Assembly (NCBI GenBank): GCA_045617725.1
Contig: JAZLJD010000062.1
Coordinates: forward strand, 1 to 59,483
DNA from: JAZLJD01 sp045617725
Lineage (GTDB): Bacteria; Bacillota; Clostridia; Lachnospirales; Lachnospiraceae
DNA length: 59,483 nt
Direction: 5' to 3'
A program made the position numbers and the translations under genes. Within the stretch, counting starts at the first letter, position 1. Each line of letters begins with the position of its first letter. The notes below the pieces were generated by a model, which was not told the DNA's origin, searched no databases, and saw only the letters and a list, made by a program, of their open reading frames with translations. Of this stretch, positions 7,906-15,122 are shown piece after piece.

Positions 7906-8327
7906 GGACGTTCCTTTTGTCACGAGGATGTGTACTTTGTCACGCGGAGTGTCCCCTGTCACGGTATAACAAAAACGGCTCTACCGGGCCGGAGAAAAGC
8001 AATTCATATAGGGCGAATCGATTCATGGAGAGTTATAGGTTTTCTTAGTGTTTTGTGAGTACGCAGCAACGGCCGACCCGGATGGTCGGGCGAGGCCGAT
8101 ACGCGACATGGACGGCGTGTAGAGGCCGGTTGCGTCACTTGCAGAAAAACTATGCAAAACACTTAGAAAACCATAACTCGGAATGTGATTCGTCTCTATA
8201 TGAAATTGTTTTCACCCGGCCCGGTGGAGCCGATTTTTTGATGTAGCCGTGACAAGGGACACTCCTCGTGACAAAGTACACATCCCCGTGACAAAGTACA
8301 CATCCCCGTGACAAAAGGAACGTCCCC
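7905..8327. repeat. Composite palindrome, copy 1 (B-core-B')
   Basis: A ~423-bp imperfect inverted repeat fills the gap between two convergent genes. Left arm: two to three repeat-B units (GGGACGTTCCTTTTGTCAC, then GTGTACTTTGTCAC). Right arm: the inverted array ending GGAACGTCCCC. Inside, an outer stem pairs CGGCTCTACCGGGCCGG with CCGGCCCGGTGGAGCCG and GCAATTCATATAGGGCGAATC with GATTCGTCTCTATATGAAATTG. An inner stem pairs TTTTCTTAGTGTTTTG with CAAAACACTTAGAAAA. The centre holds GCAACGGCC/GGCCGGTTGC. The core is nearly identical to that at 44800-45020. No T-run terminator or open frame of interest was found. Confidence 0.9.
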
Positions 8328-8331
8328 AATG

Positions 8332-9276
8332 CTACAGGGACTCGATGAATCTTACGAGATTGACTGCGTACATCTCGGCGCCCAGCTGGTTGGGATGCAG
8401 GTTGTCGAGGTAGTATTCCGGCAGGTGCGGAACTAACTTGAAGCCGTCCAAGACGGTTACCTGCTCGTACCGGGCAGCTACGGCCTTGATCTGCTCGCAG
8501 AATGCCACGAAATCGGGGTATGCTTCTGCGTTGTCGCCACGCCAGATCGGGGAGATGCACAGAATCGGGATGCTCTTGTAGAGCTCGGTCAGTACATCGT
8601 AGTACTCCTCAACCGGCTTTATGTCCTTGGACCAGAACTGGTTGGTGCCCAGTGCGACGATAATCTTGTCCGGAGTGTAGCCCTCCATCTTCATGAGGGA
8701 CAGCTTGTCGTAAACGTAACCGCCGATGCCCTGGTTGAGGATGTCGTAGTTCAGTATACGGTTGGCAACACTGACGTAGCAGTGAGCCGATCTTAAGGGC
8801 CCGTAGCCCTGCGTAATGGAATCGCCCAGCCAAAGGACCTTCTGGCCCTTCTGAACCGGCGCGTAATCGTCGCTGTTGATTTCGAAATTGCGGATCAGAA
8901 TCGTGGCGTCGCACGGCAGGTACAAAACAACCTTCTTGCGACCCTCGGTGAGCTTGAACTGAAGGTGGCCTTCATCGGCGAGGCCCTCAAGGCGGACGAT
9001 GCCGGTAGCCAGATCGTCTTCCCAAACTTCAAATGTATCTTTGGAACAAATCCACTTAATCTTGTAATCGAAGGCGAGCTCGGTCGCATCGGTTATGAGC
9101 TCAATCGTCTTGGCCGAGCTGGCATCGCATCGCTCAGCCCACATCTGTAACGCACCGTTGAAATAATCCATCTGTTCTTTGCTGTACTGATTGGCCTTCA
9201 GATAGCCGTCCTGTGTCTCTTCAAACCAATAAGCGCCTGTGTAAATTGTTTTTAATGCTTCATTGCTAAAAACCAT
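8332..9276 (-). CDS. SGNH/GDSL-family hydrolase
   Basis: A 314-residue soluble enzyme of the SGNH esterase superfamily, with no signal peptide. The N-terminal ~150 residues look like the beta-sandwich found in CE2-like and related esterases. The catalytic domain has block I GDSITQG (nucleophile Ser), the block III variant ALGTNQF and block V DNLHPNQ (Asp-His). Deacetylation of a carbohydrate is the likeliest role, but the substrate is unknown. The start at 9276 is chosen because AGGAGG lies just upstream; an in-frame ATG further upstream has none. The stop is four bases from the composite palindrome shared with the convergent MraY-like gene. Confidence 0.82.
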   Translation of the reverse strand: MVFSNEALKTIYTGAYWFEETQDGYLKANQYSKEQMDYFNGALQMWAERCDASSAKTIELITDATELAFDYKIKWICSKDTFEVWEDDLATGIVRLEGLADEGHLQFKLTEGRKKVVLYLPCDATILIRNFEINSDDYAPVQKGQKVLWLGDSITQGYGPLRSAHCYVSVANRILNYDILNQGIGGYVYDKLSLMKMEGYTPDKIIVALGTNQFWSKDIKPVEEYYDVLTELYKSIPILCISPIWRGDNAEAYPDFVAFCEQIKAVAARYEQVTVLDGFKLVPHLPEYYLDNLHPNQLGAEMYAVNLVRFIESL

Positions 9277-9420
9277 GGTAAGAACCTCCTGTTTTTTGGA
9301 ATAATCCACCACTCATTGTATCGTTTTTGGCGCCAAAATTCTACTGTTGTTTTGCTTTCAGTACCTTAAAAAATCTTGTATAATGGCGCTATGAGTGCAT
9401 AGGCATAAGGAGAGCTTTAG

Positions 9421-9515
9421 TGTGAAAAATGCAGGCATTTTTCACGCGACACTTTGTGTCGCAATCCGTAGCAGTTTCGCTGTAATACAGTGAAGGGCTA
9501 AATATACCGGATTGC
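9421..9515. other. Three intergenic hairpins in a row
   Basis: GTGAAAAATG/CATTTTTCAC (9421-9444) and GCGACAC/GTGTCGC (9446-9462) are perfect stems separated by one base. GCAATCCG at 9461 pairs with CGGATTGC at 9508-9515, so a third stem spans the rest of the gap. The block sits upstream of the metallopeptidase gene and may structure its leader. It lacks a T-run, so simple termination is unlikely. Confidence 0.55.
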
Positions 9516-9532
9516 GAAATGCGGGGATTATT

Positions 9533-10090
9533 GTGGAAGTAACAGTTGTTCGTTCGCGGCGCAAAACAATCGCCATTTGCGTTCAAGAGGACCTGACGGT
9601 CACCCTGAAGGTGCCGCAGCGTTTTCCCCAAAAGGAGATTGACAGGATTCTTTTAGAGAAGGAACCCTGGATTCAAAAGCAGCGGGAGAAAATTCTAAAA
9701 AGGAATACCGAATTTGAGGCAAGAGGCATCACGAAACTGACGGATCGGGAGCTCAAAGCCCTTCAGGCGAAGGCGCGTATACACATCCCGGCCCGGGTTG
9801 CGTTCTGGGCCCCGCTGGTGGGCGTTTCGTACAATCGCATCAGCATCCGCAATCAAAGGACCCGCTGGGGAAGCTGCAGCAGCGAGGGGAATCTGAATTT
9901 CAACTGCCTGCTGATGCTGGCTCCGCAGGAGGTAATCGACTACGTTGTGGTGCACGAGCTGTGCCATCGCAAGGAAATGAATCATTCCGCAGCCTTCTGG
10001 GGCGAAGTCGCAAGGGTGCTGCCGGAATACAAAAAATCCGTGAAGTGGCTGCGGGACGAGGGCAGCCTCTTAATGAAGCGTAAATCATAA
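9533..10090 (+). CDS. YgjP/DUF45-family zinc metallopeptidase
   Basis: A ~185-residue protein with the family's hallmark block: RTRWGSCSSEGNLNFNC, then VVHELCHRKEMNHSAAFW. This contains the HExxH-type zinc site (HELCH) and the downstream His. The N-terminal half matches the usual IxxSxRKTIAI...LTVTLKVP opening of the family. I place the start at the GTG (9533), after GGGGA and giving the usual family N-terminus; a TTG at 9512 in the same frame is possible. These proteins are often linked to restriction systems but also occur alone, as here. The substrate is unknown. Confidence 0.85.
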   Translation: MEVTVVRSRRKTIAICVQEDLTVTLKVPQRFPQKEIDRILLEKEPWIQKQREKILKRNTEFEARGITKLTDRELKALQAKARIHIPARVAFWAPLVGVSYNRISIRNQRTRWGSCSSEGNLNFNCLLMLAPQEVIDYVVVHELCHRKEMNHSAAFWGEVARVLPEYKKSVKWLRDEGSLLMKRKS

Positions 10091-10103
10091 AGGACATAGA
10101 GAA

Positions 10104-11477
10104 ATGGACGATAGTAAAGAGTTATTTGAGAAGATGCCGGTGCCGGTGGCGGTCCGGAAGATGGCTGTGCCGACGATCATCGGCCAGCTGATTGTGCTCA
10201 TATACAGCATGGCGGACACGTTTTTTATCGGCCGCACGAATAATCCCTACATGGTGGCAGCAGCCTCGCTGATTCTGCCGCTGTTCAACATGGCGATTCC
10301 GATTGCGTCGATTGCAGGCGTGGGCGGTGGTTCGCTGGTATCGAGACTCCTTGGAACCGGGGCCAAAAACGAAGCTCGCAAGGCCTACAGTTTCTCCGTA
10401 TATCTGTCGCTTGCGATAGGCCTCCTTTTTTCCCTTTCGATTGGGGCTTTTATGGAGCCGATTCTCGGGCTGCTCGGAGCCGGGGAGGAGACCTATGCGT
10501 ACGCAAGGTCCTATGCATGGTGCGTCATCGTTTTGGGCGGAGTTCCGACCATCATGTCCAATGTTTTTTCCAATATGGTACGCTCTATCGGCGAGTCGAA
10601 GAAGGCCGGTTTTGGCGTAACGCTGGGCGGCGTGGTCAACATTGCTCTGGACCCTTTGTTCATGTTTGTGTTACTGCCGCCCGGCAAGGAAATCCTGGGC
10701 GCCGGAATAGCAACCTGCCTCTCAAACCTGATTTCCTGTGCTTACTTCATCATCGTGATATTAAGGATCAAGGGAGATTCGGTGCTGCGGCTCAGTCCGC
10801 TGTTTGACCTGCCCGGTGGTCGGAACATTCTGATGATCTTCACGGTAGGCGTACCGGCAGCCATTGCAACGCTGCTTTTTGACTTCGATTACATCGTTTT
10901 GGACAAGCTGATGTCCGGCTACGGCGATACGGCCCTGGCGGCGATCGGTATCGTCCTGAAGGCCGAGCGGCTTCCGCTCAATGTGGGAATCGGTATCTGC
11001 CAGGGTATGGTGCCCATCATTGCTTACAATTTCGCGGCCGGGAATTTTAAACGAATGAACGAGACGGCCCGGTTCTCCTTAAAGTGCGGCATTCTGTGTG
11101 CCGTAATCAGCATTGCCCTGTACGAGGTGTTTGCGCCGTACATCATGCGCTTTTTCATTCCGGACCCTGAAACGGTTTCGCTCGGAACCGACTTTTTACG
11201 CGTACGCTGCCTGGCAACGCTGTTCATGTTCATGAGTTTCTATCACGTGCACCTGTTCAACGGCTACGGCCGCGGCGGCGAGGCACTGTTTTTGGGCATT
11301 ATGCGATGGACGGCCTTCAACATTCCGATGCTGTTCATCCTGAATCATTTCTTCGGCATGTACGGTCTGGTGTGGTCACAGCTGGCCGCCGATATCCTGA
11401 CGGTAGCCCTTTCCTTCCTGGTTCACCTGAATTACAAGCGGCGACATTTGCAGGAAATTTCACCTAATCAGTTCTGA
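10104..11477 (+). CDS. MATE family multidrug/cation exporter
   Basis: A 457-residue inner-membrane exporter with about twelve hydrophobic segments arranged as two homologous halves. Typical MATE sequences appear: PTIIGQLIVLIYSMADTFFIGR near the N-terminus, GVGGGSLVSRLLG, and the mid-protein VPAAIATLLFDFDYIVLDKLM with GIGICQGMVPIIAYNFAAGN. It resembles the MepA/DinF-like Firmicutes branch and would use a Na+ or H+ gradient to expel cationic compounds. It starts 13 nt after the metallopeptidase, so the two may be co-transcribed. The drug or metabolite exported is not predictable. Confidence 0.92.
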   Translation: MDDSKELFEKMPVPVAVRKMAVPTIIGQLIVLIYSMADTFFIGRTNNPYMVAAASLILPLFNMAIPIASIAGVGGGSLVSRLLGTGAKNEARKAYSFSVYLSLAIGLLFSLSIGAFMEPILGLLGAGEETYAYARSYAWCVIVLGGVPTIMSNVFSNMVRSIGESKKAGFGVTLGGVVNIALDPLFMFVLLPPGKEILGAGIATCLSNLISCAYFIIVILRIKGDSVLRLSPLFDLPGGRNILMIFTVGVPAAIATLLFDFDYIVLDKLMSGYGDTALAAIGIVLKAERLPLNVGIGICQGMVPIIAYNFAAGNFKRMNETARFSLKCGILCAVISIALYEVFAPYIMRFFIPDPETVSLGTDFLRVRCLATLFMFMSFYHVHLFNGYGRGGEALFLGIMRWTAFNIPMLFILNHFFGMYGLVWSQLAADILTVALSFLVHLNYKRRHLQEISPNQF

Positions 11478-11537
11478 TGATGTACGGGAAACGGTTGCCG
11501 AGTATACTGTAGGAGACTATCGTATGGAGGTAAGAGC

Positions 11538-13127
11538 ATGCGACGCGAAAAAGAAGCACGACGTTATATCATGGGTTTTGTCTGCGCATTTTTGTTTTTT
11601 GCAATTCTGCGAAATGGTACGTATTTCATAGAGGCACAACACGATGAGCCGTACTATTTCTACATGATTTCACAGGTCGGCAGCGTACTGCTCATGAGCT
11701 GCTGGATGCTGACGATTCAGCGAAGAATCATAGAGCCTCGCATTCGGAAGCTGATGCTCCGGACGGGCGGACTGTTTCTGCTTTATTTTTTCATGCAGAT
11801 GAGTAAGTACTGTCTGTTTACCGAGGACATGGAAGTGGGCCGCTACATGTGGTACGGCTACTATGTTCCCATGACCCTGATTCCCCTTTTGGCACTCTAT
11901 ATTCTAAGGTATTTGTCTGTCCCCGAGGGGCAGTCACTCGGCACCGGCTGGAAGCATCTGATGATTCCGGCGGCCCTGATTTGCCTGGGCTTTCTAACTA
12001 ACGATTTACACCAGCAGGCGTTCGGCATCCCGAATTGGTACTTAACGGGGGATAAGGAGCGTACGCTGGGCCCCATCTATTTCATTTATATTACATTTAT
12101 GGCGGTGATTCTGGTGCTGGGCATCATCACCGTGGTTCGTATCAGCCGGAATGCGGTGGACAAAAAGAAACTTCTCCTCACGGCCATTCCGCTGCTGATT
12201 GGTCTTACTTACATTGCCATTTATTCCATTAAACCTTCTTTGGTTCGTGTCAATATCAACAACAAGCACGGTTTTTTTGAAATACCGGAAATGTTTGCCT
12301 TTATGATTGTCGGCCTCTTGGAGGTGTGCATTCAGATTGGAATGATTCCCTCCAATCTGGGCTACGCACGGCTTTTCACGCTGACCGGTATCCCGGCCCG
12401 CATTGCGGATATGGAGGACCGGACGGTGTATGTGACGAAGGGCGCGGAGGACGGCTTCACGGAATCCGAGGACTTTCGTATCGTGCGTACCGATGTTTCG
12501 GGCGGACATTTTGATTATGTGATGGACTTAAGCCGCCTGAATCGTCTGAACCGGGAGCTGGATGAGGCGACGACGATGCTGGAAGCAAGAAACGAAATCC
12601 TGCGCCATGAACATGAAATCGTTGAGACGCGCGAAAAAACAAATATTGCGATCAGCATCTATGACCATATTTCGGAAATCGTGCATCCCAAGCTTTTGGA
12701 AATTCAGGAGCTTCTGCAGAATGAAGCCGACGAAGAGCAATTCCGGAAGAAGCTGATTCGAAGTTCCATTTTGAACGCGTATGTGAAGCGTCGAAGCAAC
12801 ATGGAACTGGAGGCCAAAAACAAACAGGGCATCCTTCCGTTTAAGGAACTGATTACCGCCGTAACCGAATCGCTTGAGTACGTGAAGCTCACGGGAATGG
12901 AGACCTTCCTTTCCACCTCCGGCGACGGCAACTGCTCCGCACGGCAGATATGCGGGGCCTATGAGGTATTTGAACAGGAAATCGAGGCGCTCCTCTATAA
13001 AGCGGAATACATGACGGTTCGCCTTCTTCTCACCGACGTCATTGAGATACGACTTCAGTACTATGCCGAAGCCGGGGACGCGGAACGGGTCATCCGTATT
13101 AAGGAAGGCGGTGATGTGGAATGCTGA
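11538..13127 (+). CDS. Multipass sensor protein lacking a kinase domain
   Basis: A 529-residue membrane protein. Eight or so hydrophobic segments fill residues ~10-270, similar to the N-terminal sensor regions of histidine kinases. A small domain and a charged coiled-coil-like stretch follow (ELDEATTMLEARNEILRHEHEIVETREKTN). The segment SIYDHISEIVHPKLLEIQELL sits where a dimerization helix would be, but no ATP-binding boxes are present. It overlaps the kinase gene by 7 nt. I infer that it is the sensing partner of that kinase, with sensing and catalysis split over two polypeptides. GGAGGTAAGAGC precedes the ATG. Confidence 0.65.
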   Translation: MRREKEARRYIMGFVCAFLFFAILRNGTYFIEAQHDEPYYFYMISQVGSVLLMSCWMLTIQRRIIEPRIRKLMLRTGGLFLLYFFMQMSKYCLFTEDMEVGRYMWYGYYVPMTLIPLLALYILRYLSVPEGQSLGTGWKHLMIPAALICLGFLTNDLHQQAFGIPNWYLTGDKERTLGPIYFIYITFMAVILVLGIITVVRISRNAVDKKKLLLTAIPLLIGLTYIAIYSIKPSLVRVNINNKHGFFEIPEMFAFMIVGLLEVCIQIGMIPSNLGYARLFTLTGIPARIADMEDRTVYVTKGAEDGFTESEDFRIVRTDVSGGHFDYVMDLSRLNRLNRELDEATTMLEARNEILRHEHEIVETREKTNIAISIYDHISEIVHPKLLEIQELLQNEADEEQFRKKLIRSSILNAYVKRRSNMELEAKNKQGILPFKELITAVTESLEYVKLTGMETFLSTSGDGNCSARQICGAYEVFEQEIEALLYKAEYMTVRLLLTDVIEIRLQYYAEAGDAERVIRIKEGGDVEC

Positions 13128-14419
13128 CGTTTATGGAACTTTCCATGCGGGCTCGCGGGCTGTTTGCCCTTTGGTTCACGATTCTTCTTTTGCTCGGTTG
13201 CGTGGCTGTATTTCAGCTTATGTCCCAAAAGAATTACTTTTTGGCCGTGCCGGCTTTTCTGACGATGGCATTCTCTTATGCCCTGGTACAGTGGTTTTCC
13301 GAGGTCGCCATCTGCTACGCCAAAAAGCTTACACCGCCGCACACCTCCGTCCTTGTGGATGGGATGAGCTTTAAGTGGATTCCTGGAATCGGGATTTTGA
13401 TGACGGCGTTACTCGCCTGCTGTTTGCTTTATGCGAACCGCTATGAAAAAAATCATGTGACGCCCACCTCCATAAAGGAAGGAATGGACCACCTGCCCTC
13501 CGGCCTGTGCTGGTACTACGAGGATGGCACGGTCGCACTTCGAAACCTTACCATGGAGCGGATCTGCCGTGAGGTAACGGGCGGCAATCTGTACGATGGT
13601 CTTTTGCTGGAAACGGAGCTTCGGAAGCGGATGGACGAGCAGGGCGTGTTTACCCTGCCGGACGGAACGGCCTTCAGCGTGCGGCTCTGCACGGTGGAGA
13701 AGGAGCAGACAATCCTTCACGAGATTTGTGCGTACGATATAACGAAGGAATATGCGATGACACTTTCCCTTGCAAGGAAGCAGAGCGAGGCGGAACAGGC
13801 GCACGAGCAACTGACGCAGTACGGTCGCGAGCTGGCACAGATGATTACCGCAGGCGAGATTCTGGCGGCCAAGGTTCGTATTCATGATGAGCTGGGCCAG
13901 GGTCTGCTGCTTACCAGAAAGTACCTGCTGCGTGGCGGTACCGTGGAGGACAAAGACAAACTCCTGCAGGTTCTCCGCAAGAACAATGCACTCATGGAAA
14001 GCACGCAATCGGAAAGCGGCAAGTCCTATTTCGACATGATTCGCGAGGCGGCATCCGATATGGGCGTGATGCTTACCATCACGGGCGAGCTTCCCGAAAA
14101 GCAGGCCTTAAGCGATATTCTTACAACTGCCATCCATGAGAATCTTACGAATACAATCCGTCATGCACACGGAAATGCCATGTATATCACGGTGACGGAG
14201 GATGCGGATCTTGTGAAGGCAACCTTTCAAAATAACGGAGACAAACCCAAAGGTCCGATTGAGGAGCGAGGCGGTCTGGCGATGCTCAGGACCCTTGTGG
14301 AGGCGGCCGGCGGTCGCATGACGATTGCCCATGAACCGCAGTATGAAATGGTAATTATTCTCAAAAAAGACATGCGAAACCCGAAAGGAGAAGGACATGG
14401 TACGAGTTTTGATTTGTGA
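13121..14419 (+). CDS. Sensor histidine kinase (NarL-partner type)
   Basis: A 432-residue kinase with three N-terminal membrane segments (~14-34, 40-62, 84-107) and a PAS-like region at ~125-215. The dimerization helix carries RIHDELGQG (His255), followed by a compact ATPase domain with the N box HENLTNTIRHAH. It is of the HisKA_3-like kind usually paired with LuxR/NarL regulators, and such a regulator follows with a 23-nt overlap. The G2-like box reads ERGGLAMLRTLVEAAGG. Translational overlap on both sides argues for a tightly coupled three-gene signalling unit. The stimulus is unknown. Confidence 0.82.
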   Translation: MLTFMELSMRARGLFALWFTILLLLGCVAVFQLMSQKNYFLAVPAFLTMAFSYALVQWFSEVAICYAKKLTPPHTSVLVDGMSFKWIPGIGILMTALLACCLLYANRYEKNHVTPTSIKEGMDHLPSGLCWYYEDGTVALRNLTMERICREVTGGNLYDGLLLETELRKRMDEQGVFTLPDGTAFSVRLCTVEKEQTILHEICAYDITKEYAMTLSLARKQSEAEQAHEQLTQYGRELAQMITAGEILAAKVRIHDELGQGLLLTRKYLLRGGTVEDKDKLLQVLRKNNALMESTQSESGKSYFDMIREAASDMGVMLTITGELPEKQALSDILTTAIHENLTNTIRHAHGNAMYITVTEDADLVKATFQNNGDKPKGPIEERGGLAMLRTLVEAAGGRMTIAHEPQYEMVIILKKDMRNPKGEGHGTSFDL

Positions 14420-15014
14420 CGACCAGGTAATTTCGCGACAGCTGTTCGAAATGATTGTGACGGGGTCGGATCGTTATGAACTGGTCAAATCGCTGGAATC
14501 GGCCAAGGTAGCGGATATCTACTGCTCCGGCGACAAGGTGGACCTGATTCTGATGGACATCGTTATGAATGACATCAACGGACTGGATGCTGCGGAAGTA
14601 ATAAAGAGGAAGTATCCGAGGATAAAAATAATCATCGTGACTTCCATGCCGGATGCGGCGTTCATAGAGCGTGCCAGAAGAATCGGAATCGATTCGTTTT
14701 GGTACAAGGAGGTGCAGGATGCGCCCATGCTCGATGTTATGGACCGAACCATGGCGGGGGAGCATGTATTTCCGGACAGTGCGCCCAAGATGACGCTGGG
14801 ACTTGCCGGAAGCGATGAATTCACGGACCGCGAGCTGGATACCTTAAGAAAGCTTGTAAGCGGCCTGAGCGATAAGGAAATTGCCGACCAGCTGGGTATC
14901 AGCTATAACACGGTTCGCGTGTATATCAACAGTCTGCTCCAAAAGACCGGATTCCAGTCCAGAACGGAGCTGGCACTTAAGGCGGCCAAAAGCGGTATCG
15001 TGGTGCCGGAATGA
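14397..15014 (+). CDS. NarL/LuxR-type response regulator
   Basis: A 205-residue regulator. The receiver domain (residues 1-~120) has the acidic pair CDDQ, phospho-acceptor Asp54 in LILMDIVMND and a lysine in the WYKE segment. The C-terminal LuxR helix-turn-helix (~142-200) reads FTDRELDTLRKLVSGLSDKE followed by LGISYNTVRVYINSLLQKTG. It is the output of the preceding sensor/kinase pair. Its ATG lies inside the end of the kinase gene, after AAAGGAGAAGG. The targets are unknown. The next gene downstream, encoding the cysteine-rich surface protein, is a candidate because it is adjacent on the same strand. Confidence 0.93.
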   Translation: MVRVLICDDQVISRQLFEMIVTGSDRYELVKSLESAKVADIYCSGDKVDLILMDIVMNDINGLDAAEVIKRKYPRIKIIIVTSMPDAAFIERARRIGIDSFWYKEVQDAPMLDVMDRTMAGEHVFPDSAPKMTLGLAGSDEFTDRELDTLRKLVSGLSDKEIADQLGISYNTVRVYINSLLQKTGFQSRTELALKAAKSGIVVPE

Positions 15015-15122
15015 TTTTTGGCGCCGACTAATCGGTTTTGATGATGTGCATCCTCTGTTTCCCCGCTACAATGCTGTATGTTTGGAAGTATAACTCGACA
15101 AATTTACGGAAGGGGAAACGAG

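Noticed and set aside
7905..8327. Group II intron or retron at the composite palindrome
   Set aside because: No reverse transcriptase frame and no domain V-like ending; the symmetry is a plain nested inverted repeat.
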